Source: an uncultured Clostridia bacterium (GTDB taxonomy: Bacteria; Bacillota; Clostridia; Christensenellales; Borkfalkiaceae). Taken from it: DNA of 64,000 bases. The position numbers and the translations under genes were made by a program. The stretch's first letter is position 1. The number at the start of each line of letters is the position of its first letter. Where the stretch lies: positions 62,001 to 126,000 of the forward strand of contig CAKQMB010000007.1 in assembly GCA_934254825.1 (NCBI GenBank), written 5' to 3'. Below, piece by piece: positions 41,646-50,039 of the stretch. The notes under the pieces are model-generated. The model was not told the DNA's origin and did not search any database. It saw only the letters and a program-made list of their open reading frames with translations.

Positions 41646-42515
41646 ATGGAATTTACAGGAAAAACCGTTCAGGAAGCTATCGAAAACGGTTTGAAAGAAA
41701 TGAACCTTGAAGAGAGTAAGGCGGAAATCAAGGTTTTGGAAGAACCTACGAAAGGTTTTTTGGGTATTGCCGCTAAAAAGGCGAAAGTCGAGATAACCGC
41801 AAAAAAGACGGACGGCGAAAGAGCCGTGGAGTTCCTTAACGGTCTTTTGGACCTTATGAACGTCAACGCGAAAAGCAATCTTACCGAAGAGGACGAAAAG
41901 GTCAGCATCGATATTATAACCGACAATTCCTCGGCGATAATCGGTTACAGAGGCGAGGTTCTGGACGCTCTTCAAAATCTTGCGGGCGCAGTTGCCAACA
42001 CCGGCAGAGACGATTACAGAAGAGTCGTCGTAGACTGCGAAAGTTACAGAGCGAAGAGAGAAGAAACGCTTGTTTCGCTCGCTCATAAATTAGAGGCGAA
42101 AGCCGTAAGAATGGGCAGAAAGATAAATCTCGAACCCATGAATCCGTATGAGAGAAGAATTCTGCACTCTGCTCTTGCGGACAGCGCGGACGTTAAAACT
42201 CTTTCCGAAGGCAAAGAACCCAATCGTTACGTTTCGATTATCCCCAACAATCTCTCCGATCCCGACGATAAAGGGTTGAGCGAAAGAAGATTTTCGGGTA
42301 ATCAGAACGGAAATAACGGCAGATACGGCAGAGACGACCGTAACAACAGATTCCGTAAAGGCGGCAGAGACGATCGCGGCGGAAGAGGTTTCAACGGCAA
42401 GAGAGGCGGTTTTAACGGCGGAAGAAGAGACTCCGCTCCCCGTCAGCCGAGACCCAAAACAAGCGGTTTCGGAACTTTCCTCGGCAACAGCTTAAAAGAC
42501 GGAGACAAAGACTGA
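41646..42515 (+). CDS. jag: Jag/SpoIIIJ-associated RNA-binding protein (KhpB) with RG-rich tail
   Basis: 289 aa. Order: Jag-N domain (FTGKTVQEAIENGLKEMNL, KGFLGI), KH-like domain with IIGYRGEVLDALQNL, and R3H domain (AVRMGRKINLEPMNPYERRILH). A tail of about 50 residues is rich in Arg, Gly and Asn (GRYGRDDRNNRFRKGGRDDR), which should add RNA affinity. ATG 41646 follows AAGGAG; the frame upstream has no site. It lies 60 bp after yidC, as usual. Confidence 0.94.
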   Translation: MEFTGKTVQEAIENGLKEMNLEESKAEIKVLEEPTKGFLGIAAKKAKVEITAKKTDGERAVEFLNGLLDLMNVNAKSNLTEEDEKVSIDIITDNSSAIIGYRGEVLDALQNLAGAVANTGRDDYRRVVVDCESYRAKREETLVSLAHKLEAKAVRMGRKINLEPMNPYERRILHSALADSADVKTLSEGKEPNRYVSIIPNNLSDPDDKGLSERRFSGNQNGNNGRYGRDDRNNRFRKGGRDDRGGRGFNGKRGGFNGGRRDSAPRQPRPKTSGFGTFLGNSLKDGDKD

Positions 42516-42542
42516 TAATTGAGCCGAACGGGTTTAAGCGAA

Positions 42543-42582
42543 AGCTGTCGCAAGTAAACAAAAACTTGCGGCGGCTTTTTTC
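42543..42582 (+). terminator. Terminator of the rpmH-jag operon
   Basis: AGCTGTCGCAAGT pairs with ACTTGCGGCGGCT (42564-42576) with two G-U pairs, followed by T6. Confidence 0.85.
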
Positions 42583-42661
42583 TTTATAAGGTTTAAACGC
42601 GATCGCCTGCGGCTAAAAATAACAAAACCGAAAAAATATCAATCTTAAAAAAGGTGGCTAT

Positions 42662-43285
42662 ATGTCGATTAACAGCTATTTTTGCGTAAAAAACGAAACC
42701 GAAAACGAGGTTATCATCGAGCGTTCGAGATTTATTTCTTACGCCAAAAAATGCGAGACCGAAGAGGAAGCAAGGGCTTTTCTGGAAGAAAAAAGAAAGG
42801 CTCATCCGTTCGCCACGCATAACTGTTACGCTTACGTTACCGAGCGCGGGAAAATCGCTCGTTTTTCGGACGACGGCGAGCCGCAGGGCACGGCGGGTCA
42901 GCCGATTTTAGAAGTTATAAAAAACAAAAAACTTCTCGATACGATAGTCGTTGTAACGAGATATTTCGGCGGGATTAAGCTCGGCGCGGGAGGCTTAGTG
43001 AGAGCTTATTCCTCGGGAGCGAAAGAGGTTCTCGATAAGGCGGGCGAAACCGAAAACATACTTTCCGCCGTGTATTCGGTTAAAATGTCGTACGATTTGT
43101 ACACTCATTTTCTTAAATTCATAACAAAAATAAAATGCTCGGTGATTTCGACCGATTTTGCCGATACGGTAAACGTTAAAATCGCCGTACCGAACGAAAA
43201 CGACGATTTTATCGCCAAAATTACCGATCTCACAAACGGAAAAGCGGAAGCGGAGAAAACGGGCGAAGAATTCGTCGTGTATTGA
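42662..43285 (+). CDS. YigZ/IMPACT family protein
   Basis: 207 aa. The blocks SRFISYAKKCETEEEA, HPFATHNCYAYV, FSDDGEPQGTAGQPIL and VTRYFGGIKLGAGGLVRAY form the UPF0029 N-terminal domain; a C-terminal ferredoxin-like domain follows. A role in translation or stress control is suggested for the family but not settled. It overlaps or abuts recX. Confidence 0.92.
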   Translation: MSINSYFCVKNETENEVIIERSRFISYAKKCETEEEARAFLEEKRKAHPFATHNCYAYVTERGKIARFSDDGEPQGTAGQPILEVIKNKKLLDTIVVVTRYFGGIKLGAGGLVRAYSSGAKEVLDKAGETENILSAVYSVKMSYDLYTHFLKFITKIKCSVISTDFADTVNVKIAVPNENDDFIAKITDLTNGKAEAEKTGEEFVVY

Positions 43286-43296
43286 TATCGAAAATT

Positions 43297-43926
43297 ATGA
43301 AAACGATTACTGATATAAAACCTCAGGTTAAAAACCCGACGAGATGCAACATTTATCTCGATAATTCCTTTTATTGCGGACTCGAACTCGAAACGGTTAT
43401 GCGCCACAGGCTCAAAATCGGCGCGAGCGTTTCGCCCGAGGATCTGGACGAAATTCAGGCGGAGTCCGAAACAATGCGCGCTTTGGATAAGGCTTTGAAC
43501 TTTATTTCCCGCTCGCAAAAAACGAAAAAACAGGTATCGGACTATCTCGAAAGCAAAGGCTATCTTGAAAAGACGATCGAAGCCGTTTTAGACAAAATGT
43601 CTGCCTATAAGTTCGTAAACGACCAAAATTACGCCAAAGACTACGCCCGTTCGGCAAGCAAAAACAAAGGCAAAAGGCTTATTTCTCTCGAACTTAAAAG
43701 AAAGGGCGTTTCGGAAGAAGATATGAGCGAAGCGTTAAACGATATCGACGGCGAAACGGAAACCGAAGCCGCTGTAAAAATAGCCGAAAAGTATCTCAAA
43801 AACAAGGAAAAAACGAGAGAAAACGCGGTAAAATGCTATAAATATCTCCTTTCCAAGGGGTTCGATTACGAAACGGCAAAGGAAGCCGCGGATAAGATAA
43901 TAAAAGATGAAGACGATAATTTTTGA
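43297..43926 (+). CDS. recX: Regulatory protein RecX
   Basis: 209 aa. The N-terminal ITDIKPQVKNPTRCNIYLDN block and the three-helix repeats (ALNFISRSQKTKKQVSDYL, then LISLELKRKGVSEEDM) identify RecX, which binds RecA filaments. ATG 43297 matches the usual family N-terminus; a TTG at 43282 is possible. It overlaps birA by 20 nt. recA is not in the window. Confidence 0.9.
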   Translation: MKTITDIKPQVKNPTRCNIYLDNSFYCGLELETVMRHRLKIGASVSPEDLDEIQAESETMRALDKALNFISRSQKTKKQVSDYLESKGYLEKTIEAVLDKMSAYKFVNDQNYAKDYARSASKNKGKRLISLELKRKGVSEEDMSEALNDIDGETETEAAVKIAEKYLKNKEKTRENAVKCYKYLLSKGFDYETAKEAADKIIKDEDDNF

Positions 43927-44575
43927 CGAGATTTTTTCAACGAACGAATATGCCGAAACCCACGATTTTGCCGAAGACACCGCGATTATAGCTAAAAGGC
44001 AGACGGGCGGAAAAGGCACGAAAGGCAGGAGTTTTTCCTCGCGTGAAGGGGGCGTTTATCTTTCGCTCGTAAGGCTTTACCCCTGCAAAACGGACAACGC
44101 GTTTTCGATAATGATCGCTTCGTGCATGGCGGTCGTAAAGACTCTCGAAAGTTACGGCGTTTCCCCGAAAATCAAATGGGCAAACGACGTTTATGTGAAC
44201 GGTAAAAAAATATGCGGAATACTCATAAAAAACTCGTTCGAGGGCGAAAACGTCAAAAAATCGATAACGGGGATAGGAGTGAACGTTAATAACGATCTGC
44301 CCGAAGAGCTTAAAGATATCGCGGTAAATCTGAAATCTCTTATCGGCGCGGTCGACGCGGCGGAATTTGCGAAACGACTTGTCGAAAATCTGTACGGGAA
44401 ATACACCATAGAAGAATATAAGTCTTATAATATGGTTTTGGGTAAAGAAATAACGGTTATAAGCGGTGAAAAATCCTATAAAGCAGTCGCAAAAGATATT
44501 TCGGACGACGGAAATCTGATTTTAGAAAACGGCGAAAAGCTTTCTTACGGCGAAATATCCGTGAGGTTTAATTGA
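43907..44575 (+). CDS. birA: Biotin--protein ligase (BirA without DNA-binding domain)
   Basis: 222 aa. It has the class I ligase motifs STNEYAE, AKRQTGGKGTKGRSFSS (biotinyl-AMP loop, GRGRxxR-like but with GKGTKGRS), KWANDVYVNGKKICGIL and ITGIGVNVNND, plus the C-terminal SH3-like domain. It attaches biotin to carboxylase carrier proteins. It lacks the N-terminal HTH, so it is not a repressor. Confidence 0.93.
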   Translation: MKTIIFDEIFSTNEYAETHDFAEDTAIIAKRQTGGKGTKGRSFSSREGGVYLSLVRLYPCKTDNAFSIMIASCMAVVKTLESYGVSPKIKWANDVYVNGKKICGILIKNSFEGENVKKSITGIGVNVNNDLPEELKDIAVNLKSLIGAVDAAEFAKRLVENLYGKYTIEEYKSYNMVLGKEITVISGEKSYKAVAKDISDDGNLILENGEKLSYGEISVRFN

Positions 44576-44600
44576 CAAAATCGTATAAAAGCGATATAAT
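44572..44600 (+). promoter_or_regulatory. Consensus promoter at the end of birA
   Basis: TTGACA (44572-44577) overlaps the birA stop; 17 bp; TATAAT (44595-44600). It gives a leader of about 375 nt before the gene at 44981. Confidence 0.85.
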
Positions 44601-44619
44601 TTTAAACAATAAGAAAAAT

Positions 44620-44760
44620 GTCGGAACGTAAGGGCGGGCATTGAATTTCTGCCGAAAATCACGTTGTTTGTCGGCGGTAGGGGTGATCCGATCGCCCGCA
44701 AAAAATGTCCGCATGAACGTAAAGGCGATCACCGATCGCCCGCAAAAAGACATTTACCGA
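44620..44760 (+). repeat. Cluster of GGGGCG...CGCCC palindromes in a transcribed leader
   Basis: Units start with ACGTAAGGGCGGG (about 44626), GGTAGGGGTGATCCGATCGC (44676-44695) and ACGTAAAGGCGATCACCGAT (44717-44736), the latter two closed by CGCCCGCAAAA. They are related to the rpmH leader repeats. The rest of 44761-44980 holds a GGGGGG/GTCGCGAAGCGAC-type hairpin near 44830 and no gene. Confidence 0.7.
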
Positions 44761-44980
44761 ATTGTGTGGGCGATATATTTTTTAAAAGGCTTCCCAATTT
44801 CGGGAAAATTTTTCGTAGAACAGAGATGTTCGGGGGGGAAACTGTCGCGAAGCGACCGATGAGGGGCTTTTGCTTTTTTATAAATTAAAGCTGTTTTAAT
44901 GACGGCTGATAAGAAAAATACAAATATAAAAATACATATCATAAAGCAAAAGGAGAATATATTTTACAAAAGGAAAAATT

Positions 44981-46585
44981 ATGAGATTAGCGGAAAAAAT
45001 TATAAAATACGTCATCAGCGTACTGATGATCGCCGCCTGCGTTATGGCTCTTACGGGGATTGCGACAGGTCCCGTATGGGAGTTTAAGGCGACGGTGTAC
45101 TTCAACGAAGAACTTGCCGATAAAATTTCGGGCGTCGTTTCGAGCGGAAGTTCTTCCGAAAGCGGAAAAACCGACGAAAGCGTTAAAACCGACGAGACGG
45201 ACGGTTCTATGAGCGGCGAAGAGATTTTCAGACAAGCTCTCGAAGAAATGGTAAAAGATAACGTCAAAGTCCCCGTTTCGCTCAAATTCACCAACGAAAA
45301 TTTCCTGAATTCTCTTTTCGAGAAGAACGGGCAACCCGTGGACGACCTTATCGACAGTATGGTGGACGAGGCGTTCGGAGAAGAATTTCAAGCCGAAGTC
45401 GAAAAAGTTAAAAAGAGCGCGACGAAAGGCGCAACCAAAGTTATGGTCAAGCAGGCTGTTTCGGACATAAAGAACAGCAGCGAGCAGGCAGGCGAAATTT
45501 TCAAAGACAAAAGCGCGGACGAAATTCTTGCCGAAGCGGGAATTTCGGACGAAGAACTCGATAAAAAAATCGAAAACGTTTACGACGTTCTGACCCAAGG
45601 CAAGACCGTTGAAGAAGCCGCGGACAGCATTACGGAGATCGTTAAAGACGTTTACGATACGATAAGCGAAAGCGATTTGGGTAAACAGTACCCCGAAATT
45701 TTTAAAAACACGGACGAGAACGTCGAGGAAATGAAAAAGGAAATTTCCAAAGTGCTGGTCGCGCTTTCGATGGTGGGAAGCGGCGAAATAGACGTGGAAG
45801 ATATCGGAAACGTCGAGATCACGGACGAAATGCTCGCCGAGGGAATGAATAATACCGTGGATTTAAGCGGGATTTTCGATAAAATACTTCTCGATTCCTT
45901 AAAAGAGGTTCTCGGCGGCGAAGACGCTCCGTATACGGCTCCGGAAGACGATAACGAGCGTTCGGGCGAAGTCGTTTTAAACGGCGCGTTTGCGAAAAAC
46001 GGCGGCATAAGCTTTTTCGGCGCCGTTACCGACCCCGTCGGGTCCGTCGGGTCTGCCGAGTCCGTCGGAGAAACGGAGTCCGAAACGGGGTTCGAAACCG
46101 AGTCCGGAACCGCAACAAATCCGACCGATAAACCCGCCGGGGACGAGGACGTTTACGCGGAAATCAAGGCGATGCTTAAAACCAAGTTCAAATCGATCGT
46201 TCCCGACGAATACAAAGGCGTTGCCCTTATCGCAATGAGAGTGATTGCCGTAATGATTCTCTTAAACGCGCTTGTATGGGTTTACCTTCTCGTAAAACTT
46301 GTCGTGAACATAATTTTCGGTAAATTAAATACGAAGATAAAAGTCGCGACTCTGCTCGGTTGGGAAACGGGTTTCAACCTCGTTATTTTGCCTACGATAG
46401 CGTTCAGGCTTTTCACGACGCATAATTTCGTTTCGTCGGCTTTGAATATCCCCGTCGGCGAGATTTCGAAAACCGTAGGTTTAAAATTTGCCTCGGGTTC
46501 GGTTTTCGGGTTTTATGCGACTATTGCCGTTATCGGATTGTGGATTGTCGGAAAGATACTGAACGCCGTTTTTAAAAACAAATAA
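44981..46585 (+). CDS. Membrane protein of unknown function with acidic external domain
   Basis: 534 aa. One N-terminal membrane segment (YVISVLMIAACVMALTGIA, about residues 10-30) is followed by about 370 mostly acidic, helical residues with Ser/Glu-rich linkers (SSGSSSESGKTDES; ETESETGFETESGT). The C-terminal 130 residues hold about four membrane segments (VALIAMRVIAVMILLNALVW, FGFYATIAVIGLWIVGKIL). No family is recognised. It is monocistronic, with an AAGGAAAAATT site and a long repeat-bearing leader. Confidence 0.75.
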   Translation: MRLAEKIIKYVISVLMIAACVMALTGIATGPVWEFKATVYFNEELADKISGVVSSGSSSESGKTDESVKTDETDGSMSGEEIFRQALEEMVKDNVKVPVSLKFTNENFLNSLFEKNGQPVDDLIDSMVDEAFGEEFQAEVEKVKKSATKGATKVMVKQAVSDIKNSSEQAGEIFKDKSADEILAEAGISDEELDKKIENVYDVLTQGKTVEEAADSITEIVKDVYDTISESDLGKQYPEIFKNTDENVEEMKKEISKVLVALSMVGSGEIDVEDIGNVEITDEMLAEGMNNTVDLSGIFDKILLDSLKEVLGGEDAPYTAPEDDNERSGEVVLNGAFAKNGGISFFGAVTDPVGSVGSAESVGETESETGFETESGTATNPTDKPAGDEDVYAEIKAMLKTKFKSIVPDEYKGVALIAMRVIAVMILLNALVWVYLLVKLVVNIIFGKLNTKIKVATLLGWETGFNLVILPTIAFRLFTTHNFVSSALNIPVGEISKTVGLKFASGSVFGFYATIAVIGLWIVGKILNAVFKNK

Positions 46586-46605
46586 AACTTTAAAGAAAAA
46601 AATTA

Positions 46606-46638
46606 TGCGCCGAGGCGATTTTCGCCTCGGCGCATTTT
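46606..46638. terminator. Bidirectional terminator
   Basis: TGCGCCGAGGCG (46606-46617) is perfectly complementary to CGCCTCGGCGCA (46623-46634), with A and T runs outside. Confidence 0.9.
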
Positions 46639-46661
46639 AAATTGTTTGGTTGAAAGCCCGA

Positions 46662-48533
46662 TTAAGCTTCGGGGTTCTCCGGATTTTCCGGGTTCTCGGG
46701 GTTTTCGGGATTTTCGGGAACGATTTTCTCAACGAGAGTAAATTCGATTTCGTTTATATCGCCCGTGATAGACTCTGCGGTTTCCGCGTCCGCAAGCGTT
46801 GCGTTTTCCCAATTTTCGTCGGTAACGTAAACTTCGATGCCGAGATCTACGGAGTAATCCTTTTCGGTGAGAATATTCGTGAGCGTGTAAACGAGATTGC
46901 CGTTTTCGTCGAGCTGTCTTTCGATCATAACGGGATCGTTGCAAACGACTTTGTAATAATCGGCTTCGCCCGTTTCATAGTTCTTCACGATCTTGAAATA
47001 AGACGTCGCGCCGACGATATTTCCGTTTGCGTCGACAGTGTAAGTTATCTTTTGGCAGGAGCTGTATTCGTTATAAACAAATCCTTTGTAATCGCCCGCT
47101 TTTACGTCGCCGTCAATATCGGGAGTTTTGATAACGTCGTCGAAATCCTTATATTCGTCGCCCGTAATGCGTTCGCGCTTATATTCGATCTCGAATTCGC
47201 CGTCGATCTTAAATCCCGGGATAATACTTGTCGATCCGCCGATTGTGATCGAGCTGTCTTCGATAGGCGTAAATTTGTCGGCTTTGACCTTTCCTTTGAG
47301 AAGGTTTCCCTGACCGTCGAGAATATAGGAGATCGTGAGACCGTTGAACGCGTCTACGATTTCATTGATTTCCGCTTCGTAATCGGTGGGAGTTTCGTTG
47401 TCGCTGTATTTGTTTATAATGTCGTAAAGGCTGAGTTTCGAGCAGTCCTTGATAACGGCTTCCGCGTCGAAAGAGGGAATCGTACCGCTTTCGGTTCCCG
47501 TCTGACCCGCGCTTGCCGCCATTCTGATCAGCGTAGCGATATTGTCGAAGGATTTATCTCCGAACATATTGTTTACGAAACTTTCTACCGACGTGGATCC
47601 GACGGTGTGGTTGAAAGCCTTGATTTTTTCCTGGCTTAAAACGATTTCATAACCTTCTCCGACCTTGTTTATATCCGCGATCGAAACGATCACGTTATGT
47701 AAAGCGGTGTTAATCTGAGAAACCGTCTGGTCGTTGCCGTCCGCGGTTCTGATGCTCGCGATAAAGCTGTTTATGAGTTCTTCGTAATTTGCGCCAGTTC
47801 CGCTGCCGCTTACTTCCGTATCGGGCAGAGTTCCCGCGGCGTAAGCAAGAGCTTCTTTGATATACTCGATCGTGCGGACGATAACCGCATTGTCGACTCT
47901 TGCGTAAACCTGTTCTTCGTCGTTCGAAATAACGATAAGTTTAAGCTCGCTGTCGCTGTTTACTAAGCGAACGTTCATATCGACGGGGCTTATCGTCAGG
48001 TTTTCGTTGACGACAAGGTTGCCTTCGCCTTTGATCTTTATCGATAAAAGATCTTTTGCAAGCGGCTGATTGTCGTTTTCGTTAAGCGCGCCTTCGCTCT
48101 TTCCGCCGAGAATGTTCACGTCGCTGAGCGTGTAAATGTCTTCGCCGTGGGTAACGGTTATGTTTCCGACGTTTGTGAAGTTGTAATATGTAGTGTCAAG
48201 AATCGAAACGAGCGTGTTTGCGTAAAATCTGTTGTTCGAGGGGTCTTTCGTCTGACAACCCGTGTGAACGCAGAAACCTGCCGAAAACTCGTGTCCGAGT
48301 TTGGGGATCGTTACGATCTCGCCTACTTGTTTGCCGCATTTTTTGCATTTGTTAACCTGTTTTCCGTCTGTCGTACAGGTAACGGGTAATATAACTTCGA
48401 GTTCCGTTTCCGTGTGCTGACAATTTTCGGTGTTGCCCGAGTCGCTGCCGCTCGAACTTTCGTTACAGGACGTAAACAATGCGAGCGATAACGTGAGCGC
48501 AAGGCATAACAGCAAAGAAACTATTCTTTTCAT
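46662..48533 (-). CDS. Large lipoprotein with Cys/His motif and Pro-Glu-Asn tail
   Basis: 623 aa. The lipobox is LFTSC (about Cys23). Residues about 38-85 hold the CTTDGKQVNKCKKCGK...GHEF module, found in many surface proteins of gut Firmicutes and probably metal-binding. The long body is beta-rich and unrecognised. The C-terminus ends in five PEN-type repeats (PENPENPENPENPENPEA). It is likely a surface protein. Start follows AAAAGGAG. Confidence 0.8.
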   Translation of the reverse strand: MKRIVSLLLCLALTLSLALFTSCNESSSGSDSGNTENCQHTETELEVILPVTCTTDGKQVNKCKKCGKQVGEIVTIPKLGHEFSAGFCVHTGCQTKDPSNNRFYANTLVSILDTTYYNFTNVGNITVTHGEDIYTLSDVNILGGKSEGALNENDNQPLAKDLLSIKIKGEGNLVVNENLTISPVDMNVRLVNSDSELKLIVISNDEEQVYARVDNAVIVRTIEYIKEALAYAAGTLPDTEVSGSGTGANYEELINSFIASIRTADGNDQTVSQINTALHNVIVSIADINKVGEGYEIVLSQEKIKAFNHTVGSTSVESFVNNMFGDKSFDNIATLIRMAASAGQTGTESGTIPSFDAEAVIKDCSKLSLYDIINKYSDNETPTDYEAEINEIVDAFNGLTISYILDGQGNLLKGKVKADKFTPIEDSSITIGGSTSIIPGFKIDGEFEIEYKRERITGDEYKDFDDVIKTPDIDGDVKAGDYKGFVYNEYSSCQKITYTVDANGNIVGATSYFKIVKNYETGEADYYKVVCNDPVMIERQLDENGNLVYTLTNILTEKDYSVDLGIEVYVTDENWENATLADAETAESITGDINEIEFTLVEKIVPENPENPENPENPENPEA

Positions 48534-48669
48534 ATTTATTCTCCTTTTGTCCGCAAAGAAATATTTAGCGTTTTTTCGCGGGCATTTATTCTTTTCGGCT
48601 TGATTATATCATAATTATTATACGCTGTCAATACCAAATTGTAAACGATTGATAATAATTTATAAAAAT

Positions 48670-48950
48670 TAGCCACAGGTAATTGTGTTAAAACTCGCCA
48701 AAACGCCGTTATTTCCGCGCCTTTTGGCAAATTCTCGCTTGAAGTACGGTGAGTACGTCTGCGTTCGCCTTCGCCAAAATTCATCGTAAACAGCGACGTT
48801 TTGATTGTAGACAAGTCTTGCCTTGCGTTTTCAGACTAAGGCAAGGCGCGTGAGCGCGTTAATACTCTGTGTACAACACGCGAACGTAACGATGTTATTA
48901 GTTAAAAACACAAGGCAAGATCGAGTTCTAACCCAATTATCTGTGGCTAT
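48670..48950. mobile_element. MITE of about 280 bp with 28-bp terminal inverted repeats
   Basis: The left end from 48670 begins TAGCCACAGGTAATTGTGTT, and the right end read inwards from 48949 begins TAGCCACAGATAATTGGGTT. About 25 of 28 positions match, continuing to AACTCG. Inside are smaller palindromes (CTTGCCTT/AAGGCAAG near 48815-48840, GCGCGTGAGCGCG). No transposase is encoded. TA at both ends is compatible with a Tc1/mariner-type target site, but that is not proven. The element explains 48534-49042, where no gene is credible. Confidence 0.75.
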
Positions 48951-49042
48951 GCGAAAGATTTATTTCTTTCGCTTATTGTTTTATTTCTGTTTGTAAGCCC
49001 GAAAAGTCGGGCTATAAGTCGATTAACGGTATATTTTGCGGG

Positions 49043-50038
49043 TCAACGGTCGAAAACCGACAACGCGTATTCGCAAAGAGAATGGTCTTCTTCGCCGGTT
49101 CCGCCGCTTATGCCTAAGCCCCCCACGACTTTTCCGTTACGTTTGAGGGGAACGCCTCCGCCGATGATCATAAGCTTTTCGTCGTTTTGAAGTCCGTAAA
49201 AAGTTTCGCCCGGTTTAACGAGCGACGAAAGCTCCATGGTACTCATTTTGAGCGCGGCGGCAGTGTAAGCCTTTTTGACCGCCACGTTGAAGCTGACTAA
49301 GAACGCCCCGTCCATAACGTGAACGGAAACGGGATTGCCTTGCTCGTTGCAAACGGCGATTACGGCTTTTTTGCCCCGTTTTTCGGCTTCTTTTTCTATT
49401 TTTTCGGTCAAAACCTTGGCTTCTTCCAGCGTTATAGCCGAGCCTGTCATTCTTTTCACCACGCTTTCTATTATTTTTTCCGTCCGCGAGTCGGTCGTTA
49501 AAACTGACGACGAATTGTCCGTTTTATCACCCGAAAATCTCTTTCCGTCAAGAGAATTTGCCTTTTTGACTTCTGATGCGAAAAGCTTGGAAAGAACGTT
49601 GAGATAACCGATCGCGCCTTTCGGCGAGCCGTATTTAAGGTCTGCCGCGACGAGTTCTCTTTCGGCTTTTCTTGCGGTCGCTTTAACTTTGTTGAACTTC
49701 GCGGAAAGCTCGTTAAGAGGTTTGTCGGAAGCTTCATCAAAACGCGAAAGTGCGGCTATAAGTTCGTTAAGTCGTATAATCTCGTTATCCGTAACGAAAA
49801 ATTCCGCGCTTCTCGGGGTTGCGACGCCTTTGGAAATTTTCTCGATTACGAAAAGAACTTCCTTTATCTCGTCGGCAAAATCCTCGCCGCCCTCCGCCGT
49901 AATGCAAAGATACGCTTCCGCGGAAAGTTCCTCCAAAGCTCCGATCGCCGAAAATCTCGGGTCGGATTTGGAAATTTTAAATTGTGAGGCAAGGGTCGAC
50001 TTTCCGTCGCCGCCTTTCCCGAAGCGAATATCGTCCAT
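49043..50038 (-). CDS. PduO-like protein: cobalamin adenosyltransferase-type domain plus HbpS/GlcG domain
   Basis: 331 aa. Residues about 1-165 resemble the PduO-type ATP:cob(I)alamin adenosyltransferase (TRTGDxG-like start reading RFGKGGDGKSTLASQFKISK, and ALEELSAEAYL). Residues about 190-331 are the heme-binding HbpS/GlcG-like domain (ITLEEAKVLTEKIEKEAEKRGKKAVIAVCNEQGNPV...GGVPLKRNGKVVGGLGISGG). Two-domain PduO occurs in propanediol operons. It is the last gene of the glycyl radical enzyme operon, one base after the activase stop. Confidence 0.82.
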   Translation of the reverse strand: MDDIRFGKGGDGKSTLASQFKISKSDPRFSAIGALEELSAEAYLCITAEGGEDFADEIKEVLFVIEKISKGVATPRSAEFFVTDNEIIRLNELIAALSRFDEASDKPLNELSAKFNKVKATARKAERELVAADLKYGSPKGAIGYLNVLSKLFASEVKKANSLDGKRFSGDKTDNSSSVLTTDSRTEKIIESVVKRMTGSAITLEEAKVLTEKIEKEAEKRGKKAVIAVCNEQGNPVSVHVMDGAFLVSFNVAVKKAYTAAALKMSTMELSSLVKPGETFYGLQNDEKLMIIGGGVPLKRNGKVVGGLGISGGTGEEDHSLCEYALSVFDR

Positions 50039-50039
50039 T

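Noticed and set aside
48536..48814. 92-codon minus-strand open frame upstream of the 46.7-kb lipoprotein
   Set aside because: Most of it lies within the MITE and its terminal repeat, so it is probably an open frame carried by repeats, not a gene.
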